The notes below the pieces were generated by a model. The model was not told where the DNA came from. It did no database searches and saw only the letters and a list, made by a program, of their open reading frames with translations. The position numbers were made by a program, and so were the translations under genes. Positions 35,819-43,921 of a stretch of DNA of 64,000 bases are shown one piece after another. The stretch is from positions 248,001 to 312,000 of the forward strand of contig NZ_FNWO01000003.1 in NCBI RefSeq assembly GCF_900108475.1, written 5' to 3'. Within the stretch, counting starts at the first letter, position 1. Each line of letters begins with the position of its first letter. Origin of the DNA: Magnetospirillum fulvum. Lineage in GTDB: Bacteria; Pseudomonadota; Alphaproteobacteria; Rhodospirillales; Magnetospirillaceae.

Positions 35819-36061
35819 TTAACGCCAGACCGGGCGACCGAGATTGACTTGATTCTTGTTGGTCAGAGCACCGGTACCCGCCCCGACGGCCCCGCCGATC
35901 AGCGCGCCTTCCAGAGGGGCGCCGACCAGAAACCCACCCAGCGCCCCGACCCCGGCACCGATCCCGCCGCCGCTCAAGGCGCGGTCTCCGGTGCTTGATC
36001 CGCAGGCAGACAGGGTCGAAACGGTGACAACGACCGCAAGGGTAAAGAAGATACGGCTCAT
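35819..36061 (-). CDS. glycine-zipper lipoprotein
   Basis: 80 residues from ATG 36061; the in-frame start at 36112 adds a stretch that overlaps the next gene upstream. The lipobox is VSTLSACGSS. The mature part has a Gly-rich zipper (GGGIGAGVGALGGFLVGAPLEGALIGG minus its ends), able to pack as a membrane hairpin, similar to SlyB-like or YMGG proteins. It is likely in the outer membrane. It lies between two OmpA-like lipoprotein genes on the same strand. Confidence 0.8.
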   Translation of the reverse strand: MSRIFFTLAVVVTVSTLSACGSSTGDRALSGGGIGAGVGALGGFLVGAPLEGALIGGAVGAGTGALTNKNQVNLGRPVWR

Positions 36062-36108
36062 CTCAGATGTTCCTTTCATGCCGCCATGGGGGCGAGGCGG
36101 CGGGATCG

Positions 36109-37011
36109 TCACGGCTTGATCACCTGGATCGTCGCCCGCCGGTTTTGCGGCTCCCGGACGCCATCGGAGGTTGCCAGTTGCAGGTCGCTTTCCCCTTTGC
36201 CGTCGATGCTGATCGAGCCGCGCGGAATGCCGTTGTCGATCAATTCCTGTTCGACCGATGTGCTGCGCCGCAACGACAGGGAAAGGTTATAGGCGGCCGT
36301 ACCCGAGGTGTCGGTGTAGCCGACGATTTTGACCGTGCTTCCCTTGGTCGCCGTGATCGCCTTGACGGCGGCGGCGATGACCTGACGCGATTCCTCCATC
36401 AGATCGGATTTGTCGAAATCGAAGAACACGATGAAGGAGGAGGGCTGAGTCCGCGCTGCGTCAGGGCTCTCTTGGGCCGCCGGAGCGGAGCCGACGCTAT
36501 GTTTGGCGGCGATCAATTTGATCGCCTGTCTGAATCCATCGCGGCATTCCCGAATTCGCTCGGTTTCCCAGCCTTCATATTGCTCGTGCAGCCAGCAATC
36601 GAAACGGGTCTGGGCGGTCGACATCCATTGCGGAAACTGGCGCGGTGCGTCGCTGGACAACAGCGTGATCAGATGCCCGCGTGCCACCCGAAGGTCGGCG
36701 GCGGCGTCGGGATCGGAAACGGCCCAATCCTCCAACCGCTCGGGCGGCACCGCAGTTCCGGCGGCGGCGGCAAGCCCCTTTTTGGCAAAAACCTGTTGAG
36801 CGTACCAGTCGTACTCGCCCCATTCATAGAGGGCCAGGGTCCGGTAATCGTTCGTCAGTGCCTGCGTGAAGGGGGAGCCGGTGGGCGTGGTGCGATTGAG
36901 CAGTTCCAACTGGTAGGTGCTGCGCGGGATCATCCCGTTCTGCGGCGTGCCGGTACAGGCGGCCACTCCGCAGAGCAGAAGAGGGGCGATGAGATGGAGA
37001 GGGCGCATCAT
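36109..37011 (-). CDS. OmpA-family lipoprotein
   Basis: 300 residues. The lipobox is LLLCGVAACTG. A helical N-terminal half (residues 30-180, with LALYEWGEYDWYAQQVFAKKG and WLHEQYEGWETERIRECR) is followed by the OmpA-like domain: FIVFFDFDKSDLMEESRQV, VKIVGYTDTSGTAAYNLSLSLRR, and PQNRRATIQVIK. The pattern suits a Pal-like or AdfA-like outer-membrane lipoprotein with an extra recognition domain. It is first of the three-gene leftward group that faces the CsgG-like operon. Confidence 0.87.
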   Translation of the reverse strand: MMRPLHLIAPLLLCGVAACTGTPQNGMIPRSTYQLELLNRTTPTGSPFTQALTNDYRTLALYEWGEYDWYAQQVFAKKGLAAAAGTAVPPERLEDWAVSDPDAAADLRVARGHLITLLSSDAPRQFPQWMSTAQTRFDCWLHEQYEGWETERIRECRDGFRQAIKLIAAKHSVGSAPAAQESPDAARTQPSSFIVFFDFDKSDLMEESRQVIAAAVKAITATKGSTVKIVGYTDTSGTAAYNLSLSLRRSTSVEQELIDNGIPRGSISIDGKGESDLQLATSDGVREPQNRRATIQVIKP

Positions 37012-37057
37012 GTGTTTTGATCCTGTCCTGATCGTTGATCCGGTTAGGGCAGGAAGG

Positions 37058-37210
37058 CTATAGCCGTCCCGTAAGCAGCAGGATGACGACGATGATCAGA
37101 ATTATTCCGACCCCGCTGCTGGGGTAATAGCCCCAGTTCGCGCTATGCGGCCATCTCGGCAAAGCGCCGACCAGGAACAGCACCAGGATAATCAGCAGAA
37201 TTGTGGACAT
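37058..37210 (-). CDS. DUF3309-type small membrane protein
   Basis: 50 residues from ATG 37210 with AGGAGGG 7 bases upstream. The whole protein is MSTILLIILVLFLVGALP, a short loop RWPHSANWGYYPSSG, and VGIILIIVVILLLTGRL: two membrane segments with the WGYYPSGG-like loop typical of the DUF3309 family of very small membrane proteins. Function unknown; members are often stress-induced. The longer frame to 37291 reads through the ribosome-binding site. The 275 bases upstream (37211-37485) contain only AT-rich, promoter-like sequence. Confidence 0.85.
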   Translation of the reverse strand: MSTILLIILVLFLVGALPRWPHSANWGYYPSSGVGIILIIVVILLLTGRL

Positions 37211-37485
37211 CAGTGCGCCCTCCTTGAGGGACGAATGGCGGGAACTTGCCGCGATCGGAAATCCGTCGGAAATCCGTATCGCCCCTGCCATCGTGAAATG
37301 AATATAAGACTAATGAGGCTGCGACATAATCGCGGCGTCATGATTGACGATGAAAACTATCAAATATTGATGTGATTGTTTAGAATCGGAAAATACCCAA
37401 ATCAAGCGGTGATTTTGTATTTCCGAAATCAGGCCCGCGATGATGAGATGGTCCCCGGCCGCGAGCAGAGCGGCCGGGGGCGGTC

Positions 37486-37890
37486 CTAATCTTCCTGCGG
37501 AATCAGGCGTTTTTGTCCCAGATCATCGACGGCGACATAGGTGAACATCGCGCTGGTGACCTTGACCTGGGTGTCGTTGCCGCCATGGCGACGGACCCAG
37601 CTTTCGACCCGGATCGCAATCGAAGTATGGCCGATCCGCTTGATGTCGGTGTAACAGCTCAGTTCGTCGCCGACGAAGACCGGCTGGTGAAACTCCATCC
37701 CCTCGATCGCGACGGTGGCGCAGCGTCCCCCGGTGCGGCGATAGGCATGGGTGCCCCCGGCCAGATCCATCTGGCTGAGCAGCCAGCCGCCGAAGATATG
37801 GCCGAACATGTTGGTGTCGGCGGGCATCGCAATCGTCCTGATCGACAACCGTCCGTTCGGGCCGTCCGACGCGTCAGCGCTCTCGCTCAT
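37486..37890 (-). CDS. yciA: acyl-CoA thioesterase, YciA type
   Basis: 134 residues. Hotdog fold with the YciA/BACH signature TIAMPADTNMFGHIFGGWLLSQMDLAGG, in which the Asp of QMD is catalytic, followed by VAIEGMEFHQPVFVGDELSCYTDI. These enzymes hydrolyse short and medium acyl-CoA and have hexameric structure. It is divergent from parE, with 95 bp between them. Confidence 0.9.
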   Translation of the reverse strand: MSESADASDGPNGRLSIRTIAMPADTNMFGHIFGGWLLSQMDLAGGTHAYRRTGGRCATVAIEGMEFHQPVFVGDELSCYTDIKRIGHTSIAIRVESWVRRHGGNDTQVKVTSAMFTYVAVDDLGQKRLIPQED

Positions 37891-37985
37891 TGGGGCTACC
37901 TCTTTTCGTCAACATCTTGTATTAAGGGCATAGTGCGGCACAGCATGGGCTTGCACCCGGCGTTCGCCCCCCTATAATGCCCGCC

Positions 37986-39977
37986 ATGTCAGACCTGTTC
38001 CAGCAGCTTGCTCCCAAAAGCACCGACTATTCCGCCAAGGACATCGAAGTTCTTGAAGGACTTGAGCCCGTTCGCCGCCGCCCCGGCATGTATATCGGCG
38101 GCACCGACGACCGGGCGCTTCACCATCTCGTCGCCGAGGTGCTCGACAACGCGATGGACGAGGCGGTGGCCGGTCACGCCAGTTGGATCGAGCTGGAATT
38201 GTCGGTCGATGGTACCGCGACGGTCCGCGACAACGGGCGCGGCATCCCGATCGACCCCCACCCCAAATTCCCCGACAAAAGCGCGCTGGAAGTGATCCTG
38301 ACCACGCTGCATTCCGGCGGCAAGTTCGGCGGTGACGCCTATAAGGTGTCGGGCGGTCTGCACGGCGTCGGCGTCTCGGTCGTCAATGCCTTGTCCGACA
38401 AGCTGGTGGTCGAGGTGGCCCGCGACCGCACCCTCTACAGCCAGACCTTCTCGCGCGGGGTGGCGATGGGGCCGCTGCAAACGGTCGGCCCGGTGCAGAA
38501 CCGACGCGGCACCACCGTGATGTTCCGCCCCGATCCGCAGATTTTCGGCGAACGCGCCCATCTGCGCGCCGGTCCGATGTACCGGCTGGCCCGGTCGAAA
38601 GCCTATCTGTTCCGTGGCGTCGAGATTCACTGGAAGTGCGATCCGCTGTTGATCGCCGAGGGCGACGAGATCCCGGCCAAGGACGTGCTGCACTTCCCCG
38701 GCGGCCTGTCCGACTTCCTCCGCGCCGTGCTGAAGGAGCGCCCGCTGGTCACCCGCGACCTGTTCGACGGGATCGCGCCGCTGGCCGACGATATGGGGCA
38801 GGTCGAATGGGCGGTGGCCTGGCCCGAGGATGACGAGGACGGCTTCGTCAACACCTATTGTAACACCGTTCCCACCCCCGACGGCGGCACCCACGAAGCC
38901 GGGTTCCGCACCGCGCTGACCCGCGCCTTGCGCGCCCATGGCGATCTGGCCGGCAATAAGAAAGCCGCCCAGATCACCGCCGAAGACGTGATGGCCGGGG
39001 CCTGCGTGATGGTCAGCCTGTTCCTGCGCGATCCCCAATTCCAGGGCCAGACCAAGGAAAAGCTGGTCAGCCCCGAAGCCTCCCGTCTGGTCGAGAACGC
39101 GGTCAAGGACCGGCTGGACCATTGGTTGTCGGCCGACAAAGCCTCGGCCGCCGCGCTGCTCACCCGCCTGATCGACCGCGCCGAGGACCGACTCCGCCGC
39201 CGTCAGGCCAAGGAGATGAGCCGCAAGACCGCGACCAAGCGGCTGCGGCTGCCCGGCAAGCTGGCCGATTGCTCGCGCTCGGTCAATGTCGGCACCGAAC
39301 TGTTCCTGGTCGAGGGCGATTCCGCCGGTGGCTCGGCCAAGCAGGGCCGCAACCGCGAGACCCAGGCGATCCTCCCCTTGCGCGGCAAAATCCTCAACGT
39401 CGCCTCGGCCTCGTCCGACAAGATGCGCCAGAATCAGGAACTGAAAGACCTGATGGAAGCCCTCGGCTGCGGCAGCCGCGAGCATTACGACGGCGACAAG
39501 CTGCGCTACGAAAAAATCATCATCATGACCGACGCCGACGTCGATGGCGCCCACATCGCGTCGCTGCTGATGACCTTCTTCTATCAGGAACTGCCCAACC
39601 TGATCCGCGAGGGACACCTTTACCTCGCGATGCCGCCGCTGTTCCGCCTCGCCCACGGCCAGACCGTAATCTATGCCCGCGACGACGCCCATAAGGAAGA
39701 GCTGCTGCGCACCCTCTTCGCGGGCAAGAAAAACATCGAGATCAGCCGGTTCAAGGGCTTGGGCGAAATGCCGCCCGCCCAGCTCAAGGAAACCACGATG
39801 GACCCGGCCCGGCGCATCCTGCTCCAGGTCACCATCCCCGCCTCCCGCACCGAAGAGGAAAAGGAAGAGGCCAAGGAAGTCGCCCGGTTGGTCGAAAGCC
39901 TGATGGGCCGCAAACCCGAACTCCGCTTCCGCTTCATCCAGGAACACGCCCGCTTCGCTACCAACCTCGACGTCTAG
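37986..39977 (+). CDS. parE: DNA topoisomerase IV subunit B
   Basis: 663 residues from ATG 37986 (MSDLFQQLAP); ATG 37977 in frame would add three residues, and neither has a strong ribosome-binding site. GHKL ATPase: GLEPVRRRPGMYIGG, EVLDNAMDEAVAGHA, DNGRGIP, and SGGLHGVGVSVVNALS. TOPRIM: FLVEGDSAGGSAKQGRNR and TDADVDGAHI. The sequence TQAILPLRGKILNV is typical. With ParC it decatenates replicated chromosomes. Distinguished from GyrB by length (about 660 against about 800 residues) and alphaproteobacterial ParE-like start. Confidence 0.93.
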   Translation: MSDLFQQLAPKSTDYSAKDIEVLEGLEPVRRRPGMYIGGTDDRALHHLVAEVLDNAMDEAVAGHASWIELELSVDGTATVRDNGRGIPIDPHPKFPDKSALEVILTTLHSGGKFGGDAYKVSGGLHGVGVSVVNALSDKLVVEVARDRTLYSQTFSRGVAMGPLQTVGPVQNRRGTTVMFRPDPQIFGERAHLRAGPMYRLARSKAYLFRGVEIHWKCDPLLIAEGDEIPAKDVLHFPGGLSDFLRAVLKERPLVTRDLFDGIAPLADDMGQVEWAVAWPEDDEDGFVNTYCNTVPTPDGGTHEAGFRTALTRALRAHGDLAGNKKAAQITAEDVMAGACVMVSLFLRDPQFQGQTKEKLVSPEASRLVENAVKDRLDHWLSADKASAAALLTRLIDRAEDRLRRRQAKEMSRKTATKRLRLPGKLADCSRSVNVGTELFLVEGDSAGGSAKQGRNRETQAILPLRGKILNVASASSDKMRQNQELKDLMEALGCGSREHYDGDKLRYEKIIIMTDADVDGAHIASLLMTFFYQELPNLIREGHLYLAMPPLFRLAHGQTVIYARDDAHKEELLRTLFAGKKNIEISRFKGLGEMPPAQLKETTMDPARRILLQVTIPASRTEEEKEEAKEVARLVESLMGRKPELRFRFIQEHARFATNLDV

Positions 39978-40023
39978 GGTCGGTGGAGGCGGGCGGCCGC
40001 CGTGCGGGCAGGATTCCGCTAAC

Positions 40024-40092
40024 GCGGCCGGGCTATCGCCCAGACCCATTTGGAGGCGAAAGCCTCCAAACCTCCCATTTTATTGATATATT
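40024..40092 (-). repeat. dispersed double-hairpin repeat, copy B (inverted)
   Basis: Read on the minus strand it is almost the same as copy A at 5278-5350. Hairpin 1 is TTTGGAGGC, GAAA, GCCTCCAAA (40049-40070), and hairpin 2 is GGGC, TATC, GCCC (40030-40041) flanked by CGCGGCC. The AT-rich end ATTGATATAT is at 40082-40091. It starts 47 bases after the parE stop, and the AT-rich island begins right after it. Confidence 0.75.
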
Positions 40093-40211
40093 CGTGGGTT
40101 CGGGCGGCCATCGTTTAAACTATTCGGTGGACGAGCGCGGTGTTATTCTACTCTTATCGCGATTTTGGTGCGTCGCATTTTTCTGATTTTCCTCTGTTGC
40201 GGACGACATGC

Positions 40212-41024
40212 ATGAATGAAATAACAGAGATAGAAGACAAAAAAATATTTCCAATTCAACCGTCCAATGGGCAACTTTGCTCTGAACAATGCTTTCGCTT
40301 TATAAAGCGGCATGCGGATATTTTTGGATTTTTATTTTTTAGTACGCAGCTTGCTGCGAAAGTGGATGAAACTAGGCTTGTTGCTGCGCGTGCTCTGGCA
40401 GCTACAGGGGAAGAAAAATATGTTCAGATGCTAAGGGATGTTGAAAAAGATAAACAAAAGCAAATAAATAAATATCGAAAATATGCGCAGCTTCAGACGG
40501 AGAATATGTGCATCAACCTTGTTGATAATTTTATTTGCTTTCTATCTGGCACCGTTCAAGCATGCATGCGCAAAAGACCTGAGTTACTAAAATCGTCTGA
40601 AATGATAAGACTAGAAGATGTTCTTAGATTAACAAATTATCGAGAACTTGTGTCATTTTTAGTAGATAAGAAAATAAACGAGCTAATATATGGCGGATTC
40701 AAAGAAATAGAAACATTTCTAATGGATAGGAGTGGGCTTTCTCTAACAACTTCTGACGCTGAGCGATCATTAGTAATTATATCAATAGAGCTGAGGAATA
40801 TATATACGCACAACAGAGGGGTTGTTAACGACATATTTCTAAAAAGAACCAAAGGCATTCAGCACAAATACAATTTTAAGCATGGCCATGTGTACTGCAC
40901 AAATTTAGATGAACTGTCTGAGTTTGCCAATAACATGTATGTAATTGCAATGCGCATTGATCAAGCAGTAAGCAAAAAATTCCGTGTCGCAAGAAAAAAA
41001 TATAATACATGGGGGAAGACCTAG
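40212..41024 (+). CDS. HEPN-type protein in a low-GC island
   Basis: 270 residues from ATG 40212 (provisional; in-frame 40140 is also open). The gene is strongly AT-rich against the surrounding GC-rich sequence, with many AAA, AAT, ATA and TTA codons, so it was probably acquired recently. The protein is helical, with a Lys-rich coiled stretch near 75-95. The segment SIELRNIYTHNRGVVND near residues 191-207 has Arg195-X4-His200, the catalytic R-X4-6-H motif of HEPN ribonucleases. HEPN proteins are common in toxin-antitoxin and phage-defence systems. No partner antitoxin is intact nearby. Could also be non-catalytic. No signal peptide. Confidence 0.7.
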   Translation: MNEITEIEDKKIFPIQPSNGQLCSEQCFRFIKRHADIFGFLFFSTQLAAKVDETRLVAARALAATGEEKYVQMLRDVEKDKQKQINKYRKYAQLQTENMCINLVDNFICFLSGTVQACMRKRPELLKSSEMIRLEDVLRLTNYRELVSFLVDKKINELIYGGFKEIETFLMDRSGLSLTTSDAERSLVIISIELRNIYTHNRGVVNDIFLKRTKGIQHKYNFKHGHVYCTNLDELSEFANNMYVIAMRIDQAVSKKFRVARKKYNTWGKT

Positions 41025-41259
41025 GATGCCAACGCCTCTTTGTGGCCTATCCAGGATAGGCCGGAGAACCCAGGGAATGCCCGTTATCGAGAATGGGCAC
41101 AGATTTTTGGAATGACCGCCATGAGGCGCATTGCTGCCTCATTGTTAACCGGGAGCCGAGGCCTGGATAGCTCAGGCTATGGCCGATAGGCCCTTCTCGG
41201 CGACGAGGGACAGAAGTTTGCACGCCGGACCGGCGGGGCGTTTGTCACCCCCGCTCCCA
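41025..41259. other. intergenic stretch with several inverted repeats
   Basis: No gene is seen. GGCCTATCC/GGATAGGCC (41045-41063) and ATGAGGC/GCCTCAT (41120-41141) form short palindromes, and GGCCTGGATAG near 41161 partly repeats the first. These may be remnants of mobile DNA at the right edge of the low-GC island, or the 3' end signals of the HEPN gene. Support is weak. Confidence 0.4.
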
Positions 41260-41448
41260 TTAGCCGACCTGTTCGCGCTCGCGAAGAGCACGGATTTCTT
41301 CGGCGGTGAATTTCCGGACCGGCGTCAGGCAGGATTCGTCAAACCGGCGCATCGTCTCCTTGTCGATCAACCCGGCCTCATGCAGGTCCAGCGCCGTCTC
41401 GTGGAGGGCGGCCTTCACGTTGCTCTTGTATCCCCGAGGTCTTCCCAT
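41260..41448 (-). pseudogene. truncated HTH antitoxin-like gene (HigA-like N-terminal part)
   Basis: 62 codons, with GGAGG upstream of the ATG. The sequence AALHETALDLHEAGLIDKETMRRFDESCLTPV followed by EIRALREREQV (written here in two parts) matches the N-terminal part of about 100-residue HTH antitoxins found with RelE/HigB-type toxins. The family normally continues from REREQVS into the recognition helices; here a stop follows V-G, so the DNA-binding domain is missing. No toxin gene is seen upstream on the same strand. It is best read as a decayed remnant of a toxin-antitoxin locus at the edge of the island. Confidence 0.65.
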
Positions 41449-41560
41449 TGTCTTGAACCTCCAGGAAATTTCCGGCCTTGCCTACCGCACTGCATCAGTA
41501 TGGAGAACTCGGTTCTATAATCCAAGGCCGTCACGCGGGACGGTGCGACCGCTCCCTCCT

Positions 41561-41631
41561 TCGATAAACAAACCGGAGGGTTCGGGAGGCGGAGCCTTCC
41601 GATGCGGGGATTGGGGGCGCATAGCCCCCAA
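41561..41631 (+). repeat. dispersed double-hairpin repeat, diverged copy C
   Basis: The same order of elements as copy A is seen with changed sequence: TCGATAAACAAACCGGAGGG, then hairpin 1 TCGGGAGGC (41582-41590), GGA, GCCTTCCGA (41594-41602), then hairpin 2 TTGGGGGC (41611-41618), GCATA, GCCCCCAA (41624-41631). Compensating changes keep both stems, which suggests that the structure matters. It lies beyond the terminator of mutB on the other strand. Confidence 0.5.
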
Positions 41632-41665
41632 AGCTTCCTTCCCTCCCAATCCCTTCCCACCCAAA

Positions 41666-41705
41666 GAAAAACCCCCACCGTCCGAATCCAGGCGGTGGGG
41701 GTTTT
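41666..41705. terminator. bidirectional terminator downstream of mutAB
   Basis: CCCCCACCG (41672-41680) and CGGTGGGGG (41693-41701) form a 9-bp stem with a 12-base loop. TTTT follows on the plus strand, and five A's precede it (41667-41671), giving a T-run on the minus strand where mutB ends 15 bases away at 41720. Confidence 0.85.
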
Positions 41706-41719
41706 GACATTGGGCGGTT

Positions 41720-43921
41720 TTAGGCCGCCAGCGACGGATAGCCCAGGCGGGCGGCGAGTTTCTTCAGCAGATCCTCGGCGGCGTCGCTGATGATCGTTCC
41801 GGGCGGGAAGATCGCGGCGGCACCGGCCTGATACAGCTCGTCCCAATCCTGGGGCGGGATGACGCCGCCGACGACGATCATCATGTCCTCGGCGCCCAGC
41901 TTGGCGAGTTCTTCGCGCAGCTTGGGCACCAGGGTGAGGTGACCGGCGGCGAGCGACGAAGCGCCGATGATGTGGCAATCGTTTTCGACCGCCTGACGCG
42001 CCGCTTCTTCCGGGGTCTGGAACAGCGGCCCGACATCGACGTCGAAGCCGAGATCGGCGAAGGCGGTGGCGATCACCTTCTGGCCGCGATCGTGGCCGTC
42101 CTGGCCCATCTTGGCGACCATGATGCGGGGGCGGCGGCCGTCCAATTCCTGGAAGCGGCGCACCAGTTCCTGGACCTTCGACACGCGTTCGGCTCCCCGG
42201 CTGTTGATCTCCCCGGCATAGACGCCGGAGATGGTGCGGATTTCGGCTTTGTGGCGGCCATAGACCGTTTCCAGCGCCGAGGAGATTTCGCCGACGGTGG
42301 CGCGCGCCCGGATCGCATCGACCGAAAGGGCGAGCAGATTGCCTTCGCCGGTTTCGGCCGCCTTGGTCAGGGCGTCGAGGGTCTGCTGGCAGCGGACCGA
42401 ATCACGCTCGGCGCGCAGCTTCTGAAGCTGGGCGATCTGGCTGGCGCGGACGGCGGTGTTATCGACCTTCAACACGTCGATCGGCTGGTCGTCCTCGACC
42501 TGATATTTGTTGACGCCGAGAACGGTCTGGCGGCCGGAATCGATCCGAGCCTGGGTGCGGGCGGAGGCTTCCTCGATCCGCATCTTGGGGATGCCGGTTT
42601 CGATCGCCTTGGCCATGCCGCCGGTGGCTTCGACTTCCTGGATGTGGGCCCAGGCGCTTTCGGCCAGTTCGCGGGTCAGCCGCTCGACGTAATAGCTGCC
42701 GCCCCAGGGGTCGATGACGCGGCAGGTGCCGCTTTCCTGCTGGAGGAACAACTGGGTATTGCGGGCGATCCGGGCCGAGAAGTCGGTCGGCAGGGCCAGC
42801 GCCTCGTCGAGCGCGTTGGTGTGGAGCGACTGGGTGTGGCCCTGGGTCGCGGCCATCGCCTCGATGCAGGTGCGCGGCACGTTGTTGAAGACGTCCTGCG
42901 CGGTGAGGCTCCAGCCCGAAGTCTGCGAGTGGGTGCGCAGGCTGAGCGACTTGTCGCTTTTCGGGTCGAACTGCTTGATCAGCTTGGCCCACAGCATGCG
43001 CCCGGCGCGCATCTTGGCCACTTCCATGAAGAAGTTCATCCCGATCGCCCAGAAGAACGACAGGCGCGGCGCGAACTGGTCGATCGTCATCCCGGTGGCG
43101 ATACCGGCGCGGGCATATTCGACGCCATCGGCCAGGGTATAGGCCAGTTCGAGATCGGCGGTCGCCCCGGCTTCCTGGAGGTGATAGCCCGAGATGCTGA
43201 TCGAATTGAACTTCGGCATGTTCTGCGCGGTATAGGCGAAGATGTCCGAAATGATCCGCATCGAGGGCTTGGGCGGATAGATGTAGGTGTTGCGGACCAT
43301 GAACTCTTTCAGAATGTCGTTCTGAATGGTTCCGGACAGCTTATCCGCGCTGACGCCCTGTTCCTCGGCGGCGACGATATACCCGGCCAGCACTGGCAGC
43401 ACCGCGCCGTTCATCGTCATCGACACGCTCATCTGGTCGAGCGGGATGCCGTCGAACAAGGTCTTCATGTCGAGGATCGAATCGATCGCCACCCCGGCCA
43501 TGCCGACATCGCCCGGCACGCGGGGATGGTCGGAATCATAGCCGCGATGGGTGGCGAGATCGAACGCGACCGACAGGCCCTTCTGACCCGCCGCCAGATT
43601 GCGGCGATAGAAGGCGTTGGATTCCTGGGCGGTGGAGAACCCGGCATATTGCCGCACCGTCCAGGGCTGGTTGACGTACATCGTCGGATACGGCCCGCGC
43701 AGGAACGGCGGCAGGCCGGGCAGGGTGTCGAGATGGTCGAGCCCGGCGAGGTCGGCCCCGGAGAACAGCGGCTTGACGTCGATCAGTTCCGGAGTCCGCC
43801 ACAGCGCGGAGTCCGCGCCATGCCCGGTCTCGGCGGCAAAGCGCGCCTGCCACGAGGCAAGATCGCCCTGGGCATCGTTACCGCTCAGGGGCAGGGTGGA
43901 GAAATCGGGAAAGCTCGACAT
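41720..43921 (-). CDS. mutB: methylmalonyl-CoA mutase, large (catalytic) subunit
   Basis: 733 residues from ATG 43921. It converts methylmalonyl-CoA to succinyl-CoA using adenosylcobalamin. The TIM-barrel substrate domain has [57 protein letters not shown] (split here by reading) and [19 protein letters not shown]. The C-terminal B12 domain has [14 protein letters not shown], with the D-x-H-x-x-G His that ligates cobalt. It overlaps the mutA stop by one base, so the two chains are translated together as in the heterodimeric type. The pathway is propionyl-CoA assimilation or the reverse during carbon storage and fermentation. Confidence 0.95.
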   Translation of the reverse strand: MSSFPDFSTLPLSGNDAQGDLASWQARFAAETGHGADSALWRTPELIDVKPLFSGADLAGLDHLDTLPGLPPFLRGPYPTMYVNQPWTVRQYAGFSTAQESNAFYRRNLAAGQKGLSVAFDLATHRGYDSDHPRVPGDVGMAGVAIDSILDMKTLFDGIPLDQMSVSMTMNGAVLPVLAGYIVAAEEQGVSADKLSGTIQNDILKEFMVRNTYIYPPKPSMRIISDIFAYTAQNMPKFNSISISGYHLQEAGATADLELAYTLADGVEYARAGIATGMTIDQFAPRLSFFWAIGMNFFMEVAKMRAGRMLWAKLIKQFDPKSDKSLSLRTHSQTSGWSLTAQDVFNNVPRTCIEAMAATQGHTQSLHTNALDEALALPTDFSARIARNTQLFLQQESGTCRVIDPWGGSYYVERLTRELAESAWAHIQEVEATGGMAKAIETGIPKMRIEEASARTQARIDSGRQTVLGVNKYQVEDDQPIDVLKVDNTAVRASQIAQLQKLRAERDSVRCQQTLDALTKAAETGEGNLLALSVDAIRARATVGEISSALETVYGRHKAEIRTISGVYAGEINSRGAERVSKVQELVRRFQELDGRRPRIMVAKMGQDGHDRGQKVIATAFADLGFDVDVGPLFQTPEEAARQAVENDCHIIGASSLAAGHLTLVPKLREELAKLGAEDMMIVVGGVIPPQDWDELYQAGAAAIFPPGTIISDAAEDLLKKLAARLGYPSLAA

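Noticed and set aside
37989-40049. 686-codon frame on the minus strand
   Set aside because: Entirely antisense to parE and low in plausible protein features.
41025-41259. tRNA or attachment site in the palindrome region
   Set aside because: No cloverleaf, and no matching direct repeat was found at the other side of the low-GC island.
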